Under the pieces are notes generated by a model. The model was not told the origin of the DNA, did no database searches, and was given only the letters and a program-made list of their open reading frames with translations. From Petunia secreta (taxonomy: Eukaryota; Streptophyta; Magnoliopsida; Solanales; Solanaceae): DNA of 64,000 nt. Where the stretch lies: contig JARKIP010000035.1 of the NCBI GenBank assembly GCA_029990175.1, positions 39,818,001 to 39,882,000 on the forward strand, read 5' to 3'. Of the stretch, positions 11,172 to 21,428 are shown one piece after another. Position 1 is the stretch's first letter, and each line of letters starts with the position of its first letter. Position numbers and translations under genes: made by a program.

Positions 11172-12521
11172 TGTTGCTCCCAATGCACACGCAAGTATAC
11201 GTGGTCGACAAGTAATAAAGTGATAAGTCAAGTATCGTTCCCACGAGGACTATTCAGACTGGACTCCTAACAAACAATTTCTACTAACTATCCAGGGATC
11301 TTTTTCCAATAGTGATGATTTAATTAACTAAAGAACATTAATTAAAATGGTGGAAATTTAGTCAAACAATGGAGCAAACGTTGGTGGTAAACAATATTAA
11401 GGAAACGGTCCAGGGTCAGAGTTACGAACAATCCAGTTGAGTTATCCTGTTGATTCCACTTCTTAAGTCCTAAGATTGCTAACTAACAGGTTAATTGTAC
11501 CCGTGAAAACCTTTCGATTCTTCACGGTCTGTGCAGGCTACTCCAATCCCTATATATCTATGGGTTGAATCACGTGCACGCATTAACGAATTCTGTATTT
11601 AGCTACGCAAGGTGAATAGGTATATGTCTATCCTACCCACAAATTGATTCCCCGATGCCCAGGTTCACAATCAAGCCCTATTCTTTCTTATGTGCGTTCA
11701 TAAATTCCCTCTGTCGAGTTCAATCTAAGAACCGTAGCTAGTGTTCAATTATTCGGCCGTTATAATCAAACAATTATGAGCAAGAAAGAATAAACAATCT
11801 ATAATTGAAATTCAATTCATGGAAATCAACATTCAAATCTCAACCTTCATGAATTCGCTCTAACCCTAGAACGGTGGATTTAGCCACGCATACTCATAAT
11901 AACAACACAAGGATTTGATGAAATAATGAAATAATGATGTAATAAATTAATGGAAGGAAGAAAAACCGTTGTTCAAGATGTTATGAGCTCTCCAAATTGC
12001 TCCAAAGTCTGAACTCCCTTCAAAAACGAAGTAAAAGAGTATTTATAATGTTTACAAAAGCCTAGAAATAAGTTATGCCTAAGCCTAGACGAAATAGGAC
12101 TTAAAACCCCGCTCCAGGGGCGCTATAGTTGGCGCCCTGCGCCTCGGAACGCGCTCAACTAGGCAGAACCCGTCGAATCTCGCACGCAATAGACATGCCC
12201 CGCGCCCCAAACCGCGCCAAGATGCTGGGCGCTTTAAGGGCGCCCCGCACCAGTAACCACGCCAGGCCATTTTGGCTGCTTTCGTCGTTCGCAGCTTGCT
12301 TCGTTCCATGCCTTCGCGTGCTCGATCCAATCCTCAATCCAAATTCAATCTTTTCTTGCTCGATCATGCTCTTTAAAGCTCCAATTGCACTTCATAACAA
12401 CCTACGCACATACGACATAAAAACAGTGCAAAATCACATTCATCAACTAGAAAACGTGCGAATAAAGTATCCAAATATGAGGAAATATTAAGGAAATATA
12501 GACATAAAATGCCAAACATCA
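11172..12521 (-). repeat. Solo LTR (1350 bp) with 5-bp target duplication
   Basis: The segment begins TGTTGCTCCC and ends AAACATCA on the plus strand, so it is TG..CA bounded, and it is flanked by AGTAG on both sides. It matches the LTR at 3134-4434 in reverse orientation. It holds no coding capacity; small ORFs around 12085-12708 run through a GC-rich block (about 12110-12255) packed with GCGCC motifs. A solo LTR forms by recombination between the two LTRs of a full element. On the minus strand a TATAAATA-like box lies near 12040. Confidence 0.9.
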
Positions 12522-12526
12522 AGTAG
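12522..12526. repeat. Target-site duplication AGTAG, right copy
   Basis: Identical to 11167-11171. The host gag reading continues immediately after it with NIRNLGGKVKRP-like text. Confidence 0.85.
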
Positions 12527-13940
12527 CAACATAAGAAACTTGGGAGGCAAAGTAAAGCGGCCTTGAGATATGTGAACAGACCCCAACAAGAGAAGCCAAG
12601 AATTTTTGTATGGGTTTCATGGAGACCATGGGCATAGCACTGAAGATTGCAAAGCTCTAAGGTAGGAAAGTAGCTCCCCTTCTCAAGAATGGGTTGCTTA
12701 AGGAGCACTAATAAAGGAAATCAAACATATTCAAGGAATCGGGGTGGTGATGAACCACCAATAGCTCCATTACCTAAGTCGAGGGTCAACGTTATTACCG
12801 GTGGGTTAGAAGTAAGCGGTGTCACTTATAAAAGATATGCCAAAGTTTCCATCACACAAGGGGAGTAGAGGAAACGTAGTTATGATGCATTGTCCAAAGA
12901 CATCATAACCATTGATGATGCCGATGCAAATAGACTATTGCTCCTACATCATAATTTATTGGTAATCACTCTACATGTACTTGGTTCAGATATCAAACAT
13001 GTTTTAGTTGAGTAGGTAGCTCAGTAAACATAAGCTGGGCAGGAGTCATAGAGGAAATGAAATTAACTGATAAGATCATACCAAAGTCCTCTATACTCTT
13101 TTGATTCAAAAACTCAAGTGAGACAAGAGTCTACGAAATTGTATTACATGTATATGCAAAACGCGTAATCAAAGACACATCATTCCAAGTGCTAGCCAGA
13201 GACATGGCGTACCATAAGAGAATGGGGAGAAAATGGATTCATATAACAAAAATGGTCCCCTCCACTTCACATTAGGAATTAAAATTCCCTGCTAAATGGG
13301 GGTTAAAAATATAAGGGGAGAATAATGAGCAACTCAGAAGTGTCATTCAGTAGTAGTTGCAAATGCATGGATGAGAACGAGGCGGCCAAATAGCAACCAC
13401 AACGTTGTCGAGCTTGTCAACTTCGTGCCCCCATAAGCATCTGAACATAGAAGACATTAACCTCCCAGATGCCCCGGATTCCGTCATCGAACACGATGTA
13501 CTGGAGGCTGAGAAGTCAATTATTGACTAGTTGGATCTAATCATCTTCTTTGTGAAGTCCAGAAAATAAAGTCTACATGAGCTCAAAGCTCGACTTCAAT
13601 TATCAAGGTAATATTCTTTCGTTTTTGCAAGCTAATCACAATGTTTTGGCATGGAGCCACACAAAAATGACAAGTATATCTCTGGAGATAATCATCCATA
13701 AACTCAATGTGGGCCCATATTACCATCCGATCAAACAAAAAATGAGGAATTAGGGGCCTCTAAGAGATAAAATAATCTATGAAGAGGTCGAGAAGTTTGT
13801 TGAAAATCAAGTCAATCAGAGAGGTCCCAGTATCCAGAATGGTTGGCGAATGTGATCGTGGTGATAAAGAAGAATGGAAAGTTAATAGTGTGCATAGAGT
13901 TTGAGGATTTAAAGAACACTTTCCCCGAGGATATGTACTT

Positions 13941-14154
13941 AGAGGTCGTTTGGTTGGTGCGGTTGGACTAATAGTTCAAGGATTAAATTTGGGATTACAC
14001 CAATCCTATATTTGGTGGAATTAGTTAAAGTGGGATAGCTTTTATACCAAATTCATAGTATTATTTTATCCCATATAGGAGGTGGGATTGTTAATCCCGA
14101 GATTATAATCCTGAGATTATAACAATCCTAAATTTGTGGGATATCCCATGACCC
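13941..14154. mobile_element. MITE-like palindromic element (left part; right end at about 29450-29458)
   Basis: The segment starts GAGGTCGTTTGGTTGG and carries many short dyads (GGGATT/AATCCC, GATTATAATCC, ATTATAACAATCC), typical of short non-autonomous DNA transposons with GTCGTTTGG-type termini. Element C sits inside it: after the right C flank, the text TGCCAAACATC gives a partial inverted match to the left terminus. It interrupts the RT reading of element A between NTFPEDMYL and IIQLTDALL. I could not fix its target duplication, so superfamily (hAT-like or other) is left open. Confidence 0.5.
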
Positions 14155-14159
14155 CTTAC
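14155..14159. repeat. Target-site duplication CTTAC of element C, left copy
   Basis: CTTAC precedes the TGATAAG start of the C 5' LTR and matches 29445-29449. Confidence 0.9.
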
Positions 14160-14579
14160 TGATAAGAACCAAACCCCCACAAGACCCTTCACACGGAGCC
14201 AAGCTAAGGAGATCCAAGGAGTCCACTTACACTTGGTGAAGAGAGGCCTAGAAAAGGAAGCGAGTGGAAGCCATTCCGGGTGATCTCACTAGGCCTCACG
14301 CCTAAGGAAGAAAGAGGCACAGCAGAGCCAGGCGCCCCGCCTAGCCCGGGCGCCCCGCCTGGCCAACTCTCTGCAGGAGGTGATGAAATGCACAGGCGGG
14401 CCGCCCAGCCAGGCGCCCGCCTAGCCAGGCGCCCCTCCTGACCCAGGCGCCCCTCCCAGCTTGGGGCGCCCAGCTGCAGCTCATTCCAGGCGCCCCTCCC
14501 AGCTGTGAAGACTATGTTTCTTTTACCGTTTTGCCCTACGTGGCCTATTTTGTGAACCTTATTAGTAAGGGTATTTTAG
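14160..14579 (+). repeat. 5' LTR of element C, first part (split by D)
   Basis: Matches the first part of the 3' LTR at 28681. It carries a cluster of AGGCGCCCCGCCT-like dyads (about 14328-14505) in which the two LTRs differ mainly by small indels. Element D lies just after position 14579, within the U3 region and about 25 bp upstream of the TATA-box position. Confidence 0.95.
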
Positions 14580-15329
14580 TGATGCAATCGAAAATACGAA
14601 AGCGATAAAAGATAAAAAGCGAGACGAGACTTACACTAAAGTTCGAGTAGCAACGAAGAACTAGTTCCGTTACACCCCAAACGATTGGAAAGAATCACCT
14701 AACACTATGCAACTATCCTCAAGAGTCACGAGGCTCGAGCAAATAGAATGATCGAAGACGGATTGAAGAACAACTTGGATTCATCCAATTGATTTCAAGC
14801 CAAAAGTGTTACAAGGTTCAAGAGCATTGCTCATTTAATGTTTTGTGTTCAAAGTAGTGTGTAGAGCAATAAATGATGAAAGAGGGCATTTATAGCACCC
14901 CATTACAATATTTCCTAGGTTCTGGTCCGCTGCTACTCAAGTCCTCTTCGCGATCGCGCTAGAGTATATGCGATCGCGCAGGGGACTTAAAAGCTAAAGC
15001 TCGCGATAGCGCGAGGCTTGGCGCGGTCGCGCAGACAAAATAATAACTCTACGCGATCGCGAAGGTGATGACGCGATCGCGAAGAACAAGTTTCCGTTCT
15101 TAGGCAGTAAGCTCAGCAGATCTCCCCTGTTTTTGCCCTGTTTTGCTCCCCTGCTTCTTGCATTGTTTCCTGCCCTGTTTCCACATGGATTGAGCTCCAA
15201 TGCATTGTCTTTAAGTCCCCTCCCGAGCTCGTATCATCCACGCCTCTCCAAACCAAGTGTAGGTGAGCGTCTTGTATATCCTTGGCTTGACTTCGAGTGA
15301 ATGGTCTCGATGCAATTTGGGTTGAATCA
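14580..15329 (-). repeat. 3' LTR of element D
   Basis: TGATGCAATCG to TTGAATCA. A minus-strand TATA box (CTATAAATGC) is at 14887-14896. Between 14956 and 15086 there are six GCGATCGCG-type palindromic motifs (some altered to GATAGCGCG or GGTCGCG). The gag-pol frame enters this LTR and stops at 15113. Confidence 0.95.
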
Positions 15330-18300
15330 TTCTCCCCTTCTTGAGAAGATTTCGTCCTCGAAATTGAGGCGTCCTCCTCCAAGGTATCATCACCTACATC
15401 AAAAGAAGTCAAGTCACTAACATTGAAAGTAGTCGACACATTATACTCACCGGGCAAATCTATCACGTATGCATTGTTGTTGATCTTGGACAACACTTGG
15501 AATGGTCCATCGCCCCTTGGTGCCAACTTCCCCTTCCTTTGGTTGGGAAATCGTTCCTTGCGGAAGTGCACCCATACCCAATCTCCCTTCTTGAAGTCCA
15601 CCTTCTTTCTTCCTTTGTTTTTCTTGGTTGCTATCTTCTCATAGGCCTCTTCCAAAGTCTTCCGCGCCTTGGCATGAAGTTCAAGCAATGCTTTGGCCCG
15701 AGCTTTACCTTCAAAATCAACAACCATATCCCTTGGCAAAGGGGTAAGATCAAGAGGAATCAATGGGTTAAAACCATAAACACACTCAAATGGAGTCATG
15801 CCAATCATGCGATGTAAAGTGCGGTTATATGCAAACTCCATGAGTGGTAGCTTATCAATCCAAGTCCCGGCCTTTCCTTTGGTCATAGCTCGAAGTAGAG
15901 CTCCCAAAGTCCGGTTCACCACCTCGGTTTGCCCATCGGTTTGAGGGTGGTGGGACGTGGAGAAGAGTAACTTGGTGCCAAGAGCACCCCACAAATACTT
16001 CCAAAAATGGCTAAGGAACTTGGAGTCCCTATCACTAACAATGGTGCGAGGCACCCCATGCAATTTCAAGACATGATCAATAAATAAGGAAGCTACATGT
16101 TGGGCATCATTAGTCTTTTTGCACGGAATGAAGTGAGCCATTTTGGAGAAACGGTCAACGACAACGAAAATGCTATCGTGTCCTCCTCTAGTCCGGGGTA
16201 AAGCCATAACAAAATCCATAGAAAGATCAACCCACGGACTAGTAGGAATGGGCAAAGGAGTGTATAGACCTTGGTTGTTGGATCTAGACTTGGCCCTCTT
16301 GCAATCCAAGCAAGCATTGCAAAATCGCTCCACAAGAGGCCTCATTTTTGGCCAATGGAATTGCTCTTTAAGTATGGCCATAGTCTTATCCACCCCAAAG
16401 TGACCCATCAAGCCCCCGCAATGTGCTTCTTGCACTAGCACATCTCTCCAAGAGGACTCGGGGACACACACTCGCCCATGCTTGAAAATGTAGCCGTCTA
16501 CCCATTGGTATTTCTCTACCCTTCCCCCACTCACTAGAGCATCATGAATGCTCTTGAGCTTTGGGTCATGAGCGTACAATGACTTGATACTCTCAAAACC
16601 CACAAGTCTAGAAGCGAGAGTGGTGGCAAGAGCGAATTTTCTTGAAAGCGCATCGGCCACAACATTGTCCTTACCCCTTTTGTAATGAATTACATAAGGA
16701 AAGGACTCCACGAACTCCACCCACTTGGCATGTCTCTTGTTCAACTTTTCTTGACCTCTTAGATGCTTGAGTGACTCATGGTCACTCTTGATCACAAATT
16801 CCCGAGGCCATAGATAGTGTTGCCAATGGGCTAAAGCTCTCACGAGGGCATACAACTCCTTGTCATACGTGGAGTAATTCAAGGTTGCGCCCTTCAACTT
16901 CTCACTAAAGTAGGCAACGGGCTTCCCTTCTTGCATGAGGACACCCCCAATTCCCACCCCCGAGGCATCACATTCAACCTCAAAAGCTTTCCCAAAGTCG
17001 GGCAATTGTAGCAAGGGGGCGGTACTCAACCTACCTTTCAATTCTTGGAAAGCTCTCTCTTGAGGCTCTCCCCACACAAAGGGTTTATCTTTCTTCACCA
17101 ACTCGGTGAGTGGTGCGGCAATGGTGCTAAAGTCTCTAACAAAGCGCCGATAGAAACTAGCAAGGCCATGGAAACTCCTCACATGAGAAACGGTGGTAGG
17201 AGTAGGCCAATCTCTAATGGCTTCAACTTTGGACTCATCAACTTCCACACCATTGACACTAACGACAAAGCCCAAAAAGACAACCTTTTCAACACAAAAG
17301 GCACACTTCTTAAAGTTGGCATAGAGCTTTTCGGCTCGTAGCACTTCAAGCACTTGACTCAAGTGGCCCACATGGTCGTCTATTGACTTGCTATAAATCA
17401 ATATGTCATCAAAGTAGACGACCACGAATTTGTTGATGAATGGCTTAAGCACGTGGTTCATTAATCTCATGAAAGTGCTAGGTGCGTTGGAGAGGCCGAA
17501 GGGCATCACCAACCATTCATATAGACCAAACTTGGTCTTGAATGCGGTTTTCCATTCATCCCCGGGTTTCATCCGGATTTGATGGTAGCCGGACCTAAGG
17601 TCTATTTTAGAAAAGACACTAGAACCACTAAGCTCATCCAACATATCATCCAAACGAGGTATGGGATGTCGATACTTTACCGTGATCTTGTTGACCGCGC
17701 GACAATCCACACACATCCTCCAAGTGCCATCCTTCTTTGGAACGAGGATCACGGGCACGGCACAAGGACTCAAGCTCTCCCTCACCAAGCCTTTGGTAAG
17801 CAACTCATCAATTTGCTTTTGTAACTCCCTTGTGTCCTCGGGATTACTTCGATATGCCGGCTTGTTGGGAATTTGAGATCCCGGGACAAAATCAATTTGG
17901 TGTTCAATACCTCTCAAGGGAGGTAGTCCATCCGGCATCTCTTCCGGAAACATGTCCTCGTAGACCTTCAAAACATTGTCAATGGCACTAGGCAAAGGGT
18001 TAGGGTTAGATAAATAATCACTTTCGGAATTTAAAACCATACCTTTGTGTACTAGGCATATGAGCATCTTGGTGCCATCATTACCTTTCAAAACCTCACC
18101 CGGTTGCATCATGGCACACATGCGACCGGTGGATGATGGTGGAGTCTCGGCCAAAGATTTGGTCACAATCGGGGACTTGGCCTTAGCCGCTTCCCGCAAC
18201 TCTTTCATGCGCCGATAGTCTTCACTTACTTGCTTCGGGGTCAAAGGTGTAAGCACAAACCTTTTTCCCTCATGTTTCACCGTGTAAGTGTTGGCCCGGC

Positions 18301-20140
18301 CATCATGAACCACTTGTTTGTCGTATTGCCAAGGTCTTCCAAACAAAAGATGGCAAGCTTGCATTGGCACCACGTCAAACATGTGTTCATCTTGATAGTT
18401 CCCAATCTTGAACCTAACCAAGACTTGCTTCACTACCCTCAATTCCCCACACTCACTTAGCCATTGCAAACGGTAGGGGCTCGGGTGTTTAATGGTAGTC
18501 AACTTCAATTGTGAGACCAAGGATTGGCTCACCACATTTGCACAACTACCCGAGTCAATAATCATGGAACAAACTTGCCCCTTCACTCTACAACAGGCAT
18601 GGAACAAGTTCTCCCTTTGCTCATCTTCCCTCTCCTCACTCAACATAGTTCCCAAAATGCGGCGTACCACAAGGAACATATTAGGATCATCCCCCTCCGT
18701 CGCTCTCTCCTCACCTTCACCCTCAACTTCCTCACTCTCCTCCTCATCATCTCCCTCGGGCTCACTTTCCCCCTCATAGACCAACCCATCATCCATTACA
18801 ATCATTGTTTTCCGGGTAGGGCACTCTTTGGCAAAGTGGCCATAACCCTTGCATTTATGACATTGGAAGGAAGAAGAAGAAGGAGTATTTAAAGTAGTTT
18901 TAGAAGTACCTCCAACTTCTTTGTGGTCGCTCTTCGGGGTAGCCTTCACAAAAGGCTTCTTTACATCTCGACTCCCACTTGCCCCACTAGCATATGGGCT
19001 CTTCCATTCTTTGGTGCGAGTTGAAGGAGTGGTAGTGGTAGTACTCCTATAGCGAGGAGCCTTTTCTTCTTTGAGCCATTTCTCGGCTTCAACCGCGGCA
19101 TCACAAACATCTTGTAAGGAGTGAAAGATGTTAAGTCTCAATTGGGATGCAATCTCCCTACTCAAGCCACCTTTGAAACGGATGATAGCTTGTTCCTCAT
19201 CTTCCGTTTCCATATCAAGAGCCATCCGAATTTTCTCAAAGTCGTTGAAATATTCATCAACGGACTTGTAACCTTGTTTCAATTCATAGAGCCTTTTGAG
19301 TTGCTCTTGTCGATACTTGGGAGTCACATATTTGTTGTTCATTATTTCTTTCAACTCTTCCCAAGTAATGTTCATCCGCAACCCAAGTCGTCTCCTTGAT
19401 CGCTTCATGGACTCCCACCATGTAGATGCATAAGACTCAAATGATGATATAGCATAGGTGGCCTTTTTCTCCTCGGTCATATCATTTGTGTCAAAGACCC
19501 GCTCTAGTTGGACCTTCCATTCAAGGAATGCTTCCGGGTCACTAGTCCCTTTGAAAGGAGGGATAGTGATCTTGACACTATTGAGATTAGTGTCACGACC
19601 CCCACGGTGTTGTTCCGGTTGAACCCCATAGTTGTCATCAATATCTTCATATTCCCTTCCCAAATTCCTTCCCATATAAGCTCTTGGTGGTCCTCGACCT
19701 CGACCACGACCTCTATCTATACCTCGGCCTCCATTCATCGCCCTCCTATTTGGATAGGGGACATCAAAGTAATCATCATCAAGTCCGAGGCCCTCCCCTT
19801 CTTGAGCTTCATCAACTTGCTCAAGAGGTGCAATGTTTCTCCGTGGCCTTAGGAATGGAACATCTCCTTGGGGATTGCCCAAGGGTTGGGGATTGCCCAA
19901 CATTCTTTCTCTAGCAAAAGCCTCATCCCTCAACCGTTGTCGACGAACTAGCTCCGCATAATGATCCGGCTTCATGATGGAATCATCACTAGTGCCTTCA
20001 TTGGGGTCCTTTTGGACACTCGGGGTCCTCTCCTTTTCAAGAACCTCCATTTTAAGGTTTAGGGCCTTCACCTCGGCTAACAAGCTAGCCAAGACGTCGG
20101 TTGGAACCTCAATGGTACTCTTTGCTTTCTCCTCCGCCAT
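15113..20140 (-). CDS. Gag-Pol polyprotein of element D (1675 aa, intact)
   Basis: One uninterrupted frame encodes all retrotransposition proteins. In order: coiled-coil N-terminus (about 15-40); acidic and RGRGRGRG linker (105-150); retrotransposon gag domain (about 190-360, with TYAISSFESYASTWWES); CCHC knuckle CHKCKGYGHFAKEC (427-440); aspartic protease with IIDSGS (D529); reverse transcriptase (about 755-935) with YFDD at 909-912; RNase H with D1058, E1095, D1120 and D1163; integrase zinc-binding His/Cys residues (H1240, H1247, C1277, C1280) and the DD35E triad D1309, D1370, E1406; then a GDGPFQVL segment (1543-1550). No classical chromodomain is visible. Residues from about 1605 on, including RPFTRSQAK, are encoded by the 3' LTR. 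This resembles CRM/Reina-type chromoviruses; the clade call is tentative. The chosen ATG is the first in frame after the leader. Confidence 0.97.
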   Translation of the reverse strand: MAEEKAKSTIEVPTDVLASLLAEVKALNLKMEVLEKERTPSVQKDPNEGTSDDSIMKPDHYAELVRRQRLRDEAFARERMLGNPQPLGNPQGDVPFLRPRRNIAPLEQVDEAQEGEGLGLDDDYFDVPYPNRRAMNGGRGIDRGRGRGRGPPRAYMGRNLGREYEDIDDNYGVQPEQHRGGRDTNLNSVKITIPPFKGTSDPEAFLEWKVQLERVFDTNDMTEEKKATYAISSFESYASTWWESMKRSRRRLGLRMNITWEELKEIMNNKYVTPKYRQEQLKRLYELKQGYKSVDEYFNDFEKIRMALDMETEDEEQAIIRFKGGLSREIASQLRLNIFHSLQDVCDAAVEAEKWLKEEKAPRYRSTTTTTPSTRTKEWKSPYASGASGSRDVKKPFVKATPKSDHKEVGGTSKTTLNTPSSSSFQCHKCKGYGHFAKECPTRKTMIVMDDGLVYEGESEPEGDDEEESEEVEGEGEERATEGDDPNMFLVVRRILGTMLSEEREDEQRENLFHACCRVKGQVCSMIIDSGSCANVVSQSLVSQLKLTTIKHPSPYRLQWLSECGELRVVKQVLVRFKIGNYQDEHMFDVVPMQACHLLFGRPWQYDKQVVHDGRANTYTVKHEGKRFVLTPLTPKQVSEDYRRMKELREAAKAKSPIVTKSLAETPPSSTGRMCAMMQPGEVLKGNDGTKMLICLVHKGMVLNSESDYLSNPNPLPSAIDNVLKVYEDMFPEEMPDGLPPLRGIEHQIDFVPGSQIPNKPAYRSNPEDTRELQKQIDELLTKGLVRESLSPCAVPVILVPKKDGTWRMCVDCRAVNKITVKYRHPIPRLDDMLDELSGSSVFSKIDLRSGYHQIRMKPGDEWKTAFKTKFGLYEWLVMPFGLSNAPSTFMRLMNHVLKPFINKFVVVYFDDILIYSKSIDDHVGHLSQVLEVLRAEKLYANFKKCAFCVEKVVFLGFVVSVNGVEVDESKVEAIRDWPTPTTVSHVRSFHGLASFYRRFVRDFSTIAAPLTELVKKDKPFVWGEPQERAFQELKGRLSTAPLLQLPDFGKAFEVECDASGVGIGGVLMQEGKPVAYFSEKLKGATLNYSTYDKELYALVRALAHWQHYLWPREFVIKSDHESLKHLRGQEKLNKRHAKWVEFVESFPYVIHYKRGKDNVVADALSRKFALATTLASRLVGFESIKSLYAHDPKLKSIHDALVSGGRVEKYQWVDGYIFKHGRVCVPESSWRDVLVQEAHCGGLMGHFGVDKTMAILKEQFHWPKMRPLVERFCNACLDCKRAKSRSNNQGLYTPLPIPTSPWVDLSMDFVMALPRTRGGHDSIFVVVDRFSKMAHFIPCKKTNDAQHVASLFIDHVLKLHGVPRTIVSDRDSKFLSHFWKYLWGALGTKLLFSTSHHPQTDGQTEVVNRTLGALLRAMTKGKAGTWIDKLPLMEFAYNRTLHRMIGMTPFECVYGFNPLIPLDLTPLPRDMVVDFEGKARAKALLELHAKARKTLEEAYEKIATKKNKGRKKVDFKKGDWVWVHFRKERFPNQRKGKLAPRGDGPFQVLSKINNNAYVIDLPGEYNVSTTFNVSDLTSFDVGDDTLEEDASISRTKSSQEGENDSTQIASRPFTRSQAKDIQDAHLHLVWRGVDDTSSGGDLKTMHWSSIHVETGQETMQEAGEQNRAKTGEIC

Positions 20141-21414
20141 GTACCTACAACAATCAAAAACAAGAAAGGAAGATTAGAGTAAAAGCCCTCACTCACTCCC
20201 TCACTTTGTTTATCGCTCGGGTTCACTCAAGCTTGGGGTTGGTTTCACACAACTTGAAATCAATGGCCTCCTCGTAGTTGCGCAACCTCCTCAATGATCA
20301 AACCAAAATACAAGAACCAAATGCTCTTCGGGAAGAGTGGATTCAATGGGACTCGATCAACGCCAAGCTATTTGGTGCGCACTTGAACCAAACAATTAAC
20401 TACGAATCTTCTTTGAAATCTACTCTCCTTCTAGGCACGAGTATCCTAATCGAATGAGGGATTAGTACTAATTGGGTAGAAGTGTTACCCTCAAAGTACT
20501 AACCGGAAGTGGCGCGATCAAATGTTCAAAGATCGAATCGCCACTAAACGGATTCGGAATTGGACGAATTTTGGTTTGTGATCTAGAAACTCACCATATT
20601 TGATGATGCTATGGGAGTTTTGGTGGTTGGAAACTGTTACGACGCCTTTGCGAACGTTCTGTCCAACTTCAGGAAATTCTGGAAATTGGTACCCTTCGCG
20701 ATCGCGTGCAGAGGGGCGCGATCGCGATGAACAAGAATTCAGAAATGGCGCGATAGCGCGAGACCTTGCGCGATCGCGCAGGTTTGTTCAGCTGAACCAG
20801 AAACTCGACAGAAAAAACAGTAGTTTTGGCACACACAATAACCCAAATTCAACCTTTTCAGTTTTCAAGCTTGCAAAAGGTGTTTTCAACTGTAGTAAAC
20901 AACCCACAATGGTTCTAACACAAAAACAACCATTTAACAACATGTTTTTCAATGATTTTGGGTCAAGTTCTTCAACTTTTCAAAACCTTCAAAGTTCAAA
21001 ATTTCGATTTTCACTACAATACTCCAAATGATGTTATGATGGTATCAAATCAACGGGAAAACTATAGCGAACAATCCCCGATACCAAACAACTACAAAAT
21101 CATAACATCAATTGAGTTCTAGCAAATTTTGCAAATTCTTCAACCTAGGGTTTAAATTTCCACCCTTTGATTTTCAACTCCAAATCGTGTTTTGTTGGTT
21201 CCCAATTGTCGAGATTACATAAACATACAATCCCCGATAATCAACACCAACAAAATCGTAACAACAAGCGATTTCCTTCAAATTTTTGGGTTTTCAAGTT
21301 TTTGAATTTTTTTCTTCTTTTTCAATATAACAAGAACAAGAACAAGAAAATAAACGCGGAACAAAGATGTTGGAAGAGTAGGACGAGGGCTCGTAAGAAC
21401 GCAACCCTAGCCTT
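20141..21414 (-). mobile_element. 5' leader of element D
   Basis: This is non-coding sequence between the primer site and the gag start. It carries a GCGATCGCG-type cluster at about 20697-20790 that echoes the cluster in the LTR, including the GATAGCGCGAG variant. Short plus-strand ORFs in it have no support. Confidence 0.8.
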
Positions 21415-21426
21415 GCTCTGATACCA
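21415..21426 (-). other. Primer-binding site of element D (initiator Met tRNA type)
   Basis: Plus-strand GCTCTGATACCA is the reverse complement of TGGTATCAGAGC, which pairs with the 3' end of plant initiator Met tRNA. It lies two bases from the LTR that starts at 21429. Confidence 0.9.
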
Positions 21427-21428
21427 AC

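Larger units (their letters stand above)
10410..13940 (+). pseudogene. Element A: decayed gypsy gag, protease and start of RT (interrupted)
   Basis: Conceptual reading across many stops and frameshifts shows, in order: a retrotransposon gag domain (KMPNIVKYDG, then TLTKGAMTWY and FENSFIKAHSRAQKLEK, about 10410-11000); a knuckle-like motif (GFHGDHGHSTEDCKALR) just after 12588; a protease region with LLVITLHVLGSDIKHVLVE (about 12950-13010); and the RT N-terminus (NHNVLAWSHTKMTSIS to about 13690, then NTFPEDMYL at about 13920-13940). The spacing and motifs fit Tat/Athila-like plant gypsy elements. A solo LTR interrupts gag, and a MITE plus element C interrupt RT. The frame resumes near 29459 with IIQLTDALL. 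It is ancient and non-functional. Confidence 0.75.

Noticed and set aside
12085..12708. Overlapping ORFs of 70-120 codons on both strands
   Set aside because: They lie in the GC-rich and adjacent part of a solo LTR with proven boundaries and have no protein-like motifs.
21415..21426. tRNA-like sequence
   Set aside because: It is only the 12-base primer-site complement of a tRNA 3' end, not a tRNA gene; no full tRNA was recognised in the window.
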